Assembly: GCF_014066305.1 (NCBI RefSeq)
Contig: NW_023501054.1
Coordinates: forward strand, 244,001 to 308,000
Direction: 5' to 3'
DNA length: 64,000 bases
DNA from: Letharia columbiana
Lineage: Eukaryota > Ascomycota > Lecanoromycetes > Lecanorales > Parmeliaceae
The translations under genes were made by a program, and so were the position numbers. Below are positions 12,635-24,941 of this stretch, in pieces. Position 1 is the first letter of the stretch; each line of letters starts with the position of its first letter. The notes below the pieces were generated by a model. That model made no database searches. It had not been told where the DNA came from and saw only the letters and a list, made by a program, of their open reading frames with translations.

Positions 12635-13653
12635 TCAGATGTTCTTCTTTCTAGGCGACTTCTGCTGCACCTCGGCGTTGCCGCAAGGCGTAGCTGCCAA
12701 CTCCTCCATCAGATCCTGGAAGTGCTGTTGATTGCTAAGATCTCTGTACTCAGCAATGTGTATCTGGCATTTCGCGCTTTGATATGGGTCAGGTCCCTTC
12801 CCCCTTACAACGGAGCGCGGATAACCAAGACTGAAAACGGCTGATACCACACGAGCTTCGTAACCGCAGAGGGAGACCATGCGTATCTTCAGACGCGTTC
12901 CATCAGTCATCCACCCACCACGAGTCAGGAAGTAAACAATTGAAACTTACCGGCAAGCAATGATCAGTCGTATGGAGCGCGCGTCGTGCAAGCTTGTTAG
13001 CCCAGTAATACATCATCCAAAATTCTGTGCACAAAAGGTCCTTTTGCGATTGTGCTCGTTGAGGCTGAATGGAAAGGATGGTGATATGTGGACGGCCGGG
13101 CGAGCTAAATCCCTTGTGGGTCTGCATATCTATGTGGGTCCGGTAAAAGGCGATTCTTTGTATCTATGTAAGCTTAACAACACAGAAAGGAGGTGGTGCG
13201 GATAGTAACGCACCGAAGATTCTGGAAAAGGTCATCGCCAGATGAATCGACCAAAGCATCGTTGTAAAGCAAGCCATCAGAAATGGACCGTCCCTGAAGA
13301 ATTCTGCGGTAGTGGTCACTTGATTTGTATGCATCTTCAATACTTGGACGATTGCATTCGACGAGATTTTTCTTGCACATGTCTGTTTCAACTTTTTGCA
13401 GTGAGGTCTCAATGTCACGAAAAGTTTCCTCCAGAGCGCATGTCGTGTTGACATCACAGGGTTCCCAGAAAGCGGTATTCGCGTTGGAATCAAATGCGAT
13501 ATTCATGGCTGCGAGATCCGATGGACTGAGGCTGGCTCCCCCATTGTAGGGGAGGTCGTTGGCGGGGTTTGGCACGAGTTTGCAGACTTCTCTGTGGATG
13601 GGTTTGAAGCCTGAGAGAATTTTTGAACAGGCGTCGTCGGCTACAACGGACAT
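12635..13653 (-). CDS. hypothetical protein, three exons, 281 aa
   Basis: I propose exons 13214-13653, 12951-13104 and 12635-12886 (440, 154 and 252 nt). The introns 13105-13213 and 12887-12950 have GTGCGT and GTAAGT donors and AG acceptors. The exon lengths sum to 846 nt in a consistent phase, giving 281 residues from the ATG at 13653 (MSVVADDACSKILSG) to a stop at 12635. The protein has no signal peptide or membrane segment that I can see, several scattered cysteines and a basic C-terminus (SPRKKNI). I do not recognise the family. The second acceptor choice is the weakest part of the model. Confidence 0.45.
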
Positions 13654-14262
13654 GGCAGAATAAAGACAATGAATAGGTGATGGCTAATTTCATGAGTTGT
13701 CTGAGAAAAGGACAGGAATTAATGTGAGAAGTGGTGGTGGAAGGGAAGAGGGGAATTTTGTTTGTTGGTGGTTGTTGTTGGCAACAGATGACTAATCAGG
13801 AGCCCCAAGTTTTGTTGACGCGTTTTCCTTGGCACTTTGTTCTTTATTCTTTACTCTCAGTCCGGTAGCATGCCTTTGATCTTTGTCACTGTGGTTAAGG
13901 GGCGTGTTGACCTATGTTGTCCCAGTATCTCAGCCTTTCATTGGCTGCTACTTATGTTACTACCTACTGATAGTGATGGCGGCCAGCTCGGAAGAGGCTT
14001 AGTGCTACCAGTGCTGTCTATCTCCTAAGGTTGCCCTGAGTGGCTGAGGTGAATCCTACCTATGCTTCTTCTAACACTCAGAATGACACCTTTGTTCTGA
14101 TATATACATAAATAACACCGAAAACGGTCATTCTCATCCAATTCACTACTCCGTCCCTTAAGCCAAGTGAAACCTTCTGGCTTTACCACTCTTGCGAGTC
14201 CAATCGCCAGATTTTCCATCTCTCTATCGCCTCGGTATCAGCTCTTCTTTACGCAAATCAAG
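13654..14262. other. divergent intergenic region
   Basis: This holds the 5' regions of the hypothetical gene on the left and the nuclease-like pseudogene on the right. I see no specific site that I could defend. Confidence 0.4.
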
Positions 14263-15627
14263 ATGCCAGATGAGCTTCCAAGAAATAAACGGGATTGGAG
14301 ACAAGCAGCCACACGCAATAATATCCATCACACTCAGTCACTGACTGCTGGTCCCCCTTTGGTTAGTGGCAGCAAATTCAAATTGCAACATTTCCTTCGT
14401 CTACGCGTCCTGTACATTGACGAACGAGACCCTGAAGAGTTGACTACAAGTCGCGGGTTCCCTAAGGAACGGCTTGAGGAAATGAAGAGACATCCTTGAC
14501 AAGGACACTGATGCGGCCTTTTTGAGGACTTTCTTACAAGATAAGAGAAACATCGAAACCTGCTGGAGCGTGGGAAATGCAAGGAAGTCTGGCATGTTTG
14601 CCGTTGCATTGGAGCACTTGCATCTCATCTCGAAACGAGAGAACCGTTCCAAATGGACGACAGCGAAGACGTAACCGACCTCAAGATCGTTATTAGCCCC
14701 CCCAAAACGCGGAGCATGACTCAGTCAATTGCACACTATCGCGAGCGATTACTTTCAAATACGGTCCCTTCGACGCCTACCCCAAAGTCTCGAGAACCAT
14801 ATCGCGAGCCTCCACTCAGCGACTTCAGTGACGACTTTAGCAGCCTGAACCTGGAGTCTCCGGTAGACATTGTCTCCGAAGCTGGCTCGGACCTTCGGAG
14901 AGCCAGGTACGACTTTGAGCGCTCCGACTTCACACCGGGAGATGAGCAGACAGTCAACGCTGCCTTGGTGGCATTGATCATGGTATTGTCATGGTTACTC
15001 GGCCGCACAGGCCGTGTTCATCACGATCGAGCAAGATTCAGTATCTCCAAAGACGCTGAGGCCTATCTCTACTCGGCCTGCGTGGACGGTCTGATTATGC
15101 ACCTCGATGTTGACAAGTGTAACGGTTTTATGGAGGTCAAGCGGGATTTTCGCGGTGGAAACCCTTCTGTGAGAAGACAAATAGCAGCGCAAATGGCTGC
15201 ATTTATCTATGAGCAAGACGTCGTTCTCGCTCAGAAAGAGACCGAGAAAGAGGCCGACAAGGCCCGCAAAGGGAAGGGAATGGAAGCAGAATCTAAGGCT
15301 AGGGGAAACAGAACCAAAGACAAAGATGGCGGAAACCAGGAACGGTGAGCTTCAGTATCATGTCAGAAGGTTCAGTCTTACAGGTCATTGAACAGGCTCC
15401 AAAAATGGATGGTGTCTATGGATGGCTATTACGCTTATATTAATATCGCTACCTACGACCGACAATACGTTGAATTTCTCTCCGGTCATGGCGCCTCCGC
15501 CGCTGGTGATGCTTTCATGGAGATGGTAGAGTACGGACTCTTTGATCTTCGCGTATGGTCGGGCAACGGCCTTGAAAGTTTTTTGATGTACGTTGGGGCA
15601 CTCATGCTAGGTACCGTTGGTCCTTGA
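14263..15627 (+). pseudogene. PD-(D/E)XK nuclease-like fungal protein, frame-broken
   Basis: Coding text begins MPDELPRNKRDWRQ at 14263, shifts frame near 14497 (to DKDTDAAFLRTFLQDKRN) and again near 14645, then runs open from 14653 (MDDSEDVTDLKIV). The core has an ACVDGLI aspartate and, 17 residues later, the GFMEVKRD motif (E-x-K), then RRQIAAQMAAFIYEQD. This D...ExK...Q arrangement matches fungal PD-(D/E)XK nuclease-like domains. A clean intron at 15345-15395 (GTGAGC...ACAG) joins in phase to RLQKWMVSMDGYYAYIN. The splice site and core motif look healthy, so the two 5' frame breaks are either recent lesions or sequence errors. Family assignment is by motif and is moderate. Confidence 0.55.
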
Positions 15628-17441
15628 ATTCGACTCTAGGCACCGGCGCTAGATACTGCTGGTCTTTTTCTTGATATCAGGTCGTACGTCTTGGGTACTA
15701 CGAGGCTCAATTCCTGATGGTTATTGATCAGGCAGGCAGTATCCTATCAACGTCCAGTGCCGCTCTTCCGGGACATCAGCTGCAAAAAAGTGCGTCACAG
15801 TGACGGGTCCAAACAAAAGGAGCAACAGACCGCTCTGCAGGAGTTGTTTCCCACGGCCTCGATAAGAAGGCTGGATGCCTCTCCGTCGACGGAAGCTCTA
15901 GAGATTAGAACGGTCCATGATATCGTGACTTTCCTCAAGACCACCTGACTTTTCTGTCTCTACCATGCTTTGAATCTAGTGACCCATGCCAATACGTCCA
16001 CTCGCAGCCGCAAAAGCAGGCAAAGTATGCAGGCTGTGCCGCTATAAGCGGGTGATTGCCACCATCAACGAGAACTGATCGTGAAATGGCAGAGGTTGTG
16101 CTAGAGCAAATGGTGTTCACATAATGAAAAAATTGAGAAAGCTTACGCACAGCACATGAAAGTTTTTAATGCAAAGAGAGCCCAATAACACGAAAATAGG
16201 TTTTGTCGACAACACAGGGAACTTCACAAACCATTCCTCCATTGTCTCCAGCTCCCAGTCACACTTCGTCTACAGCACAGTCAACATCACAAATCGTTTC
16301 CCCCCCTCCCCTCCCCAGCTCAAACTCAAACCTACAAGCAACCCCACATCCTCAAACTCCCATCGCGCCCACCATCAATCCCTCATCCCCCCCCCGCACC
16401 TCGCACTCAAGCCATAACCTCAACCCCTCTCCAGCCCCCGCCAGCCTCCCACGCATAAACACCCAAAACTCCAAACCCATCTCCTCTACTAACAAGCCCC
16501 CAAACGGGCCAAGCAACTCGAACAACTCCTCCACCAGAGCCCCCCAACACCCCCGACCTCGGCGCATTCCAACGCCGCAGGACCCGACCCGCACACACTT
16601 CCCTCTCGATAACGGAAACCACACCGACTCTTCCCTTCCATCGCCCTCTCGCCGGTGTGGGGTTACTTTTGTGTGTTGGCGGCGGTAATGACGTCCATCT
16701 GTTGAGGTTTAAGAAGTTGGGAGTAGATGTTGGTGGGGGGGATGTGTGTTGGTAAATACCTGGGTATGCAGTTACTGCTATAATGAGACCTGTCACTAGT
16801 TATGGTATTCCTAATGATGTCTAAGGAAGAAGAATCCTTGTACAGGAAGGCCTTCATATACCAATGACTAGGCCGAATGAGTACTAGTGGTAGCGAGTGT
16901 TGAGTCGAACAATGTGTGATCTCGATGGCCTAGACAGACAGACAGATAGACGGATTCAGTCGAGAATATATATTCTTTATTGGCGCAATCACGGGTTTTT
17001 AGAGCCCGACGATGCTTGCCTAACAAGCAGGGAGGGAGGGAGGGAGATGAGGATGCTGAATTTGGTACCGACATCATTTCCCACTAAAGACCGTTCGAGT
17101 CTCTTGGCGTAGACAGTTACAATTGTCGCTGGTCGGAAGAGTGCTCCGGTTCCTCTCTCGTCGAAAACAAAGTCTTTGCATACATACATTCTCTCCTTTT
17201 CGAGGGAGCACCAGTCTATCTGTTGACAGTGGTGGTTAATCTGTACCGGTACCGACATCACAGCAGACGCGTCCCTCCGCTATGAGTATTCAACCAAAGA
17301 GCGAGCGAACGTGGGATCCAGCCGCTAGAATGTGATCTCACGTTGTGATATTTCGTCTCATCTTCAGATGCACACGCGGTTCAGGCGTTATACGTTATAT
17401 CTATAAACAGTACAAGAACAGTGTATCAAAACATACAAACA
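15628..17441. other. intergenic with a C/T-rich low-complexity tract
   Basis: Nothing conserved is recognised. 16290-16560 is strongly C-rich and produces long Pro/Ser/Thr open frames on plus and Gly-rich ones on minus, which I regard as composition artefacts. A short frame at 15724-15948 has no recognisable content. Confidence 0.4.
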
Positions 17442-20403
17442 CTAAAACGGCGATATGGACTCGCTCGTCAGAATGACCGTTTCCGGAATCTGCCACTCTC
17501 CTCCTACTCTTCCGCACTCCTCTATCTCCTCACTCCTTTCCCTCGACCCCGGCACCGGCCTTATCGTTGATTTCGGGTTCCCAGACTTGCTACAGTCGCC
17601 TCCCTGTTGATCGAGATCCTCGCCGTCCTGGGCTGGATCGCCCTCGTTGGGGGATGCGACAATGCCCAACTTGCCATATTCGCCGATCTCGTGGTCATCG
17701 AGTGAGGCGGTTGGTGAAGGTGAACGAACGGAAGACGAGGAGGTCGACACGAGGCCTCGTTCTGCATCCGGCTGCTTTATCTTCACGACTTTGTAGCCCC
17801 AGAGGCGATGTTCGAAACCGCGTTTCATGCCGCCTGTCGTGCCTCATTAGCCGGTTGTCTCACCATGAACCTCAAGCTCCAATCTTGATCCTGCGGTTGA
17901 GGCGAGAATCAAGACTGTCGGGAAACTCACGCAACTCCAAATGGAAATACTCGCACAGCGGCTCCGCCCAGACCGTGATCGCAACGACCTGCCCGAAACT
18001 CCAAGAATTCACATCCACGCCATTGTAGCCGAACCACTCGAGATCTTGGATGAATATCTTGAACCAATGGATGTACAGGCCGAAGAAAATGAGGTACATT
18101 GAAAACAACGCGGCGGATGTAATTGTCGAGGGCAAGTCCAATGTAGATGCGTGGGTCTTCACGTCTTGGTAGGCACGGCGGGTATGGACCTTCATGGTGG
18201 GGATGGTGTTTTGCTGGAGCCTTGTGTATGTGTCGATTATCAATGGGTGTTTGGTCCATGAGGGCATTTTGCGTGATATTTGCTTCCATGACGGTACCTT
18301 TCTTGTAAGGCGTTTCCACGAGGGGACCTTATCGGACAGCTGCCGTTTCAGGCGGTGGTTGTTGAAGTGCTGTAGGATCGAATACTGCTTCCCACGAGTA
18401 TGCTTCTCGGAACGTTCATTACGGGTACGAAGCATGTGACGCGCAGCCAAAACTGTTGTTGCGACGAAGGTGATACTGCCCATTTGTCAACAAACATTTC
18501 TTAAGTAAAGCGAGAGCAACTTCCATACCAAGCACAGACTCCCACGAAGACACTTGTGATTACGGCTCCACAGGCACCTGACCCTTCATACTCACAAGGA
18601 CCAAGGACTTGATAGAACAGTGCAAGGGCAATGAAGCCAGCGAACCAAAATATTGCAGACAACGAGTCCATAGCAAAAGCAATCTTTTGGTTGAAGTATC
18701 TGCCCATTGGCTTCTGGGCGCGTGTATAGGCGGTAGTTGAGGTAAGGAACAGGTAAAGAACGAATAAAAGAGACCAACAGGAGGCAAAGATGACGAACTC
18801 AGGTGCGCCTGCCGACGGGAAGCTCCCGTCCTCATCATAGTATCTATTAGCACTGAGCTCGCCTCCGATACCATAGATATACGAATCAGTAACTGCATGA
18901 TTGAGCGTTAGTATTGAACATAATCGGATGACGAGAAAGATGTGGACGCACCGTAGCTATTCAGACCGATAGAGATCAGTGCAAGTCCAAATTGGATGAT
19001 TCGAAGACTGAAGTCATACTTCCGAAAGAAAGCACCAAGAACCCTTGAGAGCCATGGCTTGGGTTGTCCTGTCGACGGATCCTTGAACGCATGGTACTGA
19101 TGCGCAACAAGGAGGATGAGAACAACGAGGCAGAACGCCAACATGGAGTACGCTCCACTGGCAGGATTAACTGAGCCGTAGTCCTCCGCTCCACCAACTG
19201 GATTATAACAGTACACGCCAAGGTTCCTCGTCCCGCAGGAGTCAGGCCCGCCGCTTAATGCCTGCTGGCTCAAGTAATTCAGGTCATCCTGACTAGGACT
19301 AAAGTTCCCAATGACGAAGAGAGTCGCGATTGATATTAGGACAGTGACGATCGACAATACCAAGAGGTACCATGACACCACGTCCACTAGGTGCAGTGTG
19401 AAGAGAGTGAAGGTGACGGGAAGATACCCGCTGATGGAGATGCTCTTGATGAGGATGTATGTGTTATACAACTGCTGCAAGCTGTTTGGCTGAAATCCTC
19501 CGCCGTTCCTGTTGACAAGAGCTGCAATGTTGATTGCTAGCATGAAAAAGCATTGCGCTTTCTGAAACTCGGCCAGCGCCCCCGTCAGGCTGGGAAGGTG
19601 TTTGTTTCTGGAGTTGTTTCCTACTCGTTGGGCAATCTTTTTGGCGTTGCTGTATCCGCGTGGTAAGAGAAGAGCTCCTAGGCACATGTAATAAACGCCC
19701 CAATTCCACCAGACCACCAAAACGAAACTGAGAAGAGCAAGCCCTGTTTGGATCCAATATGATACGTACACCTATCCAGATCTTAGCAGGCAGATCTCAT
19801 AGAGCCCCACTGAAATGATCATACCCCTATACCACCGATATCTGGATTGAAGGAATTGGGGACGTATTCGCAAAAATCAAACTCATTTTCACTTTCATCG
19901 TTGTCGTAAATGTAGAAGGTACTTGTTAAGTTGGACGGCGAATTCCTCAAAAAGTCCGCATCAAATTCTTTTAGACCCTCTGTACAGCCAGACCCGTCCA
20001 GGGTTATAGTGCAATAATCGATCAGACATTGTTTTATTGTAGTAGTGATATTGTTGTACAGATTTGATCCCCTCTTGCTTTTCTGTATGTTGTAGTACTC
20101 GGCCATGCTAGCGTTACTCAGATTGCTCCTCGCGTACAGATCAGCTACGGTCGGATACACCATGCAATTATGCAAGGTGTCCAGACTACCAAATATTTGA
20201 TTTTGGTCCTGGCAAGAAGCTGTACAATTCTGAGTTCCGTCGTCCTGCAGACAACCATTGTGGAATAGAAATGGTGGATTTGAGGACGAGGTGGGCATAT
20301 CGCCGCCAGAGAATTTGAGGGCATCCTGAAAGCTAAAGGTAGATAGAGTCACCTGCAGGGTACTGTGCAGGGTAGAGTTGGTGAGGTCGGAAATCCACGC
20401 CAT
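17442..20403 (-). CDS. multi-spanning membrane protein with an internal MARVEL-like domain, 899 aa
   Basis: Five exons (19825-20403, 18952-19771, 18529-18892, 17931-18475, 17442-17833) join without phase conflict into 2700 nt. Introns are 53, 59, 53 and 97 nt, with GT-AG ends and CTAAC/CTAAG-type branches in most. The N-terminus is a Cys- and N-glycosylation-rich segment (NCTASCQDQNQIF, DYCTITLDGSGC) ending EYVPNSFNPDIGGIGV, followed by several membrane spans to about residue 430. From about 448 to 597 there are four hydrophobic spans with MARVEL spacing (LRIIQFGLALISIGLNSYG; KIAFAMDSLSAIFWFAGF). A basic stretch with PSWK repeats and final spans with SWSFGQVVAITVWAEPL complete it. The N- and C-terminal parts look like one fungal membrane family with the MARVEL unit inserted. 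Function unknown, membrane location likely. Confidence 0.75.
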
Positions 20404-21010
20404 CGTGCTTCGGAAGAGCGACCAAAAGGAGTGCTATCTCTGCGGTCTGAATGAAAAGAATCGCAACGTGAACGAGACTCGAGTCTAAAACATTGCGCAG
20501 TTTGGGTCCACTTTCTATGGAGCTTGATGGTCTGGTCAAGCTCGTCGGTAAAGAAAAGAAGGGGGAAAACGGCGAAGAAGAGTGGGAAGAAGATTAGGCA
20601 TTAGGTATGAGGAAGCCCGATGATGAGATTGTGAAGGAGAAGATGTCAAAGGTTCTTCAATCACGCCTTGGTCCGTGCCTGAAGATCCGGCCATTATTTT
20701 GAGGCTGAGCTTCGACGCTTGATGCACGTTATGCAGAAGACATGCGCTTTCTTTTCGAAATATCCCAAATTTGCAGGGGCGCGTAGATAGCAAGCAGGCT
20801 GTGCCGTAGCTTAGGCAAGTCAAGACGTACCTATCCTGTCATGTCCTTTAGCTTCCTTGAGTCGATCCAATGATATGATGTATGCGATACTGATATTGTT
20901 GGAAGGATCAATAGACTTGAGTTGAGCTGACATCCTGAACACTGAGATGTTGGGATGTTTTAACCTGTGTAAGAAATACGTGTTACAAGGCCGCGCTGGA
21001 TTTTTATGAG
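20404..21010. other. 5' region of the membrane-protein gene
   Basis: An open frame at 20536-20823 on the minus strand lies just upstream of the membrane-protein start and could be leader or uORF sequence. It shows no recognisable domain. Nothing else is supported. Confidence 0.35.
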
Positions 21011-21013
21011 GGT

Positions 21014-21064
21014 AAAAAAAAAAAAAGGGGCCCCCCTAAAAAAAAACCTTTTTTTTTTTTTTTT
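21014..21064. repeat. homopolymer seam (A13-G4-C6-T-A9-CC-T16)
   Basis: A run of 13 A, 4 G, 6 C, T, 9 A, CC and 16 T follow one another without interruption, marking an abrupt change from ordinary sequence to T/G-biased sequence. Such a string is unusual for native DNA and may be an assembly join or a poorly resolved homopolymer region. Confidence 0.8.
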
Positions 21065-22337
21065 CGTCGCTGATCTCGCTGTCCGTGAGGCTATTCGTAC
21101 AATGAGGGCTCTCCGCCTTCCCGAGGTATATAGGGCGAAAGAAGACTCGCCGCCGTGGAACTATGGGGAAGAGATATATAGTCTGTCTATCCTCTCTACC
21201 CGCCTGCTGGCGCCTCTAGCCGGGTATATTTATTATCGTGCGAGTTCTTTAGATTTCTTAACCCTTATTGCATAGTCCTTTGCGGCTCTTTTGCTTATTA
21301 AGGCTGATAGAGGTTTTTCGCTTGTAGGGGGTGTGGAGTAGGGGGTGTTGGATGGTGGCGACGGGGATCTAAACGCGTTAGGTATGTGCCGCGACTCCAC
21401 TCGTATTAGTAAGATCCTCTTATTTCTCCTCGCGGGCTATATCGTCTCCGGGAACCTCTGGGGGACGATCTCGATTAATGTCTTTGGTGGTTTATTATCT
21501 GTCCTTCTAGTAGCCCCGTATTGCGAGGACTGACGATACGCGTTTTTAGAGGTTTAGTGGCGGGGCGGAGTTGTGGATGTTTAAAAAATTGGTGGCGATA
21601 GCGGGTTGGGAGAGGTGTTGGTGGGTGTTTGCCTTGTCCCTCGCCTGTAAGATCGCTAGCCCTTGGTTGCTACTACTTCGGCTAACACGATTGTGCAAAT
21701 CTCGTATCTTCCGATGGTTATTTTGCGTACGTCTTTAATTTTTAGTTTTTTTAGTTTTATTTTAGGTATAATTTAATTTATTTTTTTATATAATTTATTT
21801 TTATATATGTTTTATATCTTTATGTTTTTTTAGATTATTTTAGATTGCGTTATATAGTATTTAAAATTGTTTATATTAATTTGTATTAGATAATTTTATG
21901 TTTTTTTTAGATTGTTATATATATGTTTGAGGTTTAACGTAATATTAGTGATTATATACGCTAGCTCGAGACTAATTTGTTAATATAGAATATTAAGAAA
22001 TTTATTTTGATATTAAATGATCCGTATGGGAGTTTTTAAAGAAATGATAATTAAAATAATGGTATAGTTATTTTTTTTTATATATTTATATATGTTTTTA
22101 TTTTAATGTGGTATTTATTGGTTTTTAATATTTAAATACGTTTATTGTTTGTAATGGATTTGGGTTTTGTTTTTTTGAAATAAGCTCTGCGTGAGATTGG
22201 TTTAAATGTTTGATTGTGTAGTGGGGCTACGAGGGGTTTGGGGAGCCCGGGGGTGTTTGGTCTGACTGTGATTGCTATCCGGATTCGTTGGGGGGGGTTA
22301 AGATGTTGAGGAGATTAAATTTAGGTCATAGAGACCT
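21065..22337. other. T-rich, gene-free block of unknown origin
   Basis: 21065-21720 is GC-moderate with many CGs and short broken frames. 21720-22180 is extremely T-rich on the plus strand. Unlike the large block at 35.5-57.7 kb it still has many TpG steps, so it does not look RIP-mutated in the same way. No coding domain is recognisable. It may be an old transposon remnant. Confidence 0.4.
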
Positions 22338-24941
22338 TTGTGTGTAGGTAAAGGATCCAAACTCCGCCCTACGAGTCTTGGCGCCGTCTCGCCTGAACTC
22401 CTCAGCCTCACTCATCCTTCTTTTCCATGGCGCTCTCTGTGCCTGTCACTCTCTGCGGCAAACAGTGATGCTGCTATACACTATCTGGGCACGACAAACA
22501 TCGCTAAAGTATCTGCACTGTCGCGGCCATGATGAGGAGTGGTGCAAGCCTAAATTCAAGTCCCAGGGGGGAGGTTTGATGTCTGCTGGTTGGGATGGTG
22601 GACTCCGGCAACATCCATCATTGGGGGCTCGACGTGGCTCTGCGACACTCGATCAGGACATGCCATGGTCATTCTTCCTCTAGCTAAGGCGTCCTATTGC
22701 ATTGCGCATCGCAACCAGCACTTCAGGATGAGGTCCAACTGGTGTGTACCCTTCCTTCTCCTCTCATACTCCTTTTACGCACCATCGCGCTCTTTGGCTG
22801 ACATCCATGTGGTAACAGCATCAGTCTCCGAATTCCCCGCATCCAAGGACCTTCCCAATATCCTGGGAGTTTCAATGCCTCTGGCAAATGAACAACGCAG
22901 TGACGTATTCGAAAAAGAGCTGGGCATACAACGAGCAACGGGGAAGACCACGCCTGGGCCACGTCATCAATCTGGTTCGACTCTCAGAGGCTTGAATTTG
23001 GGTAGTGAGCTCGACGGTGATGTCCGAATGCCATAGAGTGCAAAGAAAATGCGGGAGTACTGTGTAATACACAGCATTGATGTCACTGCTGGTTAGGTGC
23101 ACTGCAGGAATTTCTGCTTGACACATTCACTGAGCGATTGAGGTGGAAGAAATGCCTCTCGCTTCGACATCGGGCATTGTTGCTCTCGCTCTAATTCAGC
23201 ATTCAGCTTCTGGTAACTCCCACGCGGTCGCCCAAATCCACGATAGTCGTCGCCATTCCCGATCCCGATCGATACGAGGGCATCAACAATCTGATCCAGT
23301 CATTCTGGAATGCTCACGAGTATCCCACTCTCTACTTAGGCTGTCAAGCAGATCTACTCGATACTCCCCTTGCTCGCTTCGGTATCTACGCGATTCAATT
23401 CAATCCCTTCTCGAGCTCTCCATCAACGTTGACGGTTCCCTTTTCTCGATCCGTTCCCTTTCCGAAAGCCGTTACGGCTCCCTCGAGGGCTAAAACAGTA
23501 GACAGAGATGCAAACTTCCTCGAAGCTAGAGCAAGACTTAATTCAAGCCAGAGGTTGCCGGACTCTTTTGCCACTGGGGCTTTATGCGCTTAGATTTCTT
23601 GGAAGTGATGAAGCTCTTATTGCCTTCTTTGCCCTTGTCCTAGCGGCACTTCTTATGAATGGAGGACCCAAAGGTTCTTGCGCATCCGCGCTTAGTCTAG
23701 GGCCATTCAGATGTGAAGCTAATACTCCTCAGTGAGGCCCCGCACGCACTGCAAGGAACCTCGAAGTGCCGGAGCACTGCAGCGGTCAAGGTGGTCCACC
23801 GTGTTATTCTCAATCGATACCGTCCACATAAAACCATCGGCCCCCCACAATGTTATTCGAAAAGCTCAAAGATTGAGTCTTCCTTGTTCCTGTAGGACTA
23901 AAGCTGGCTCGATCTCCCTGCTTAAGCCAACGCATTTCACACATGCAGAGGTTGTACCTACGTCCTGCCATAGCTCATGATGCAACTCAGAACACCTGTC
24001 GCACCATACATCTGCGTTCACCTCATCTCAGCTAATTTGCTTCGCACAGACTCTGAGTATCAACTAATTTCACTACTCTGCACAACGCTATCTCATTCAT
24101 TCATGTTTGTCTTTCAACAGCAGCGGGCTGCTTTCGAAACCAGCTTACCCTTCTTCTGCTTCGCGTCTCTTCAGTCGTTGTAGCCTTTGCCGTGCTTTCA
24201 CAACGACAGTTTTCCTCAAATGAAAAGAACTTCTCCGAATCTGGTTCATTTAGACGAGAGCGTGCTTCAGGGTCCGCTGCCGAAAGCACTAATTCACGGG
24301 ATCTATGGTTTCGTTAGCCAGACACGGGTCAAGGGACATGCAACCAATGAGGCTTTGAGCAGTCAGCGACCGTTACACTAGCTCTTCGGTTGATTCTATG
24401 TCAAGTATCCTACTGTGGCTGATTCCAGAAGTCTACAGTATCAGTGGCGTGCGCAATCCTTCATGCCGACGGCGAGATGTCGTACCAGGACTAAAGAGGC
24501 AGGTAATGAACCTCAGTCACCTCCTCCACGTGCAATGAACCGAGTAAAGTCTCACACCTCCATGCCTGCAGACGTTTGTAGGTATGATTCGTGGCGTAAT
24601 CACTAGCTCACTCTGTCCATCTTGGGCTTATGAAGACGGCATTTGGAGGTCAGCCCCGCGCGCACCGGTGCCTGCACCCAAGCAAGTGCATTTCCAGCTC
24701 GGACATCCGTCTCTTTGGTCGACAACTACTGGATGGGTTCTCTTCCCAGACCAGCCTCTTCAAGCATAAGAACCAAGGTTTTGCTCACCCTCAAATCTGC
24801 TTTCCGGTCTGCAGCTTTCGCTGACTGCACTTGAAAATTGGTGTCTCCCTCTCTTAAGTCAACAAGGCTCTTTCGTATCTTTGGGAGCCATCCCTATACT
24901 CTACATACTGTCCTCTTTCCGAGTCGTCTTCCATCCCAATC
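22338..24941. other. gene-poor region
   Basis: Apart from the open frame at 23195-23593, described separately, the many short frames here carry no recognisable domain. The final 150 bases before 24942 are the presumed promoter of the secreted-protein gene. Confidence 0.35.
23195..23593 (+). CDS. possible exon of an unidentified protein
   Basis: A 132-codon frame without ATG runs from just after a TAA at 23192 to TAG at 23591. It has coding-like text (VVAIPDPDRYEGINNLIQS, WNAHEYPTLYLGCQADLL, RFGIYAIQFNPF). An overlapping frame beginning with ATG at 23152 is also open but is Ser/Arg-rich and less protein-like. It could be a second exon or a remnant. I do not recognise the family. Confidence 0.3.
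   Translation, partial: FSIQLLVTPTRSPKSTIVVAIPDPDRYEGINNLIQSFWNAHEYPTLYLGCQADLLDTPLARFGIYAIQFNPFSSSPSTLTVPFSRSVPFPKAVTAPSRAKTVDRDANFLEARARLNSSQRLPDSFATGALCA

Noticed and set aside
16203..16688. 161-codon Pro/Ser/Thr-rich frame
   Set aside because: C-rich low-complexity DNA gives long frames on both strands here; no start context, domain or splice pattern supports a gene.
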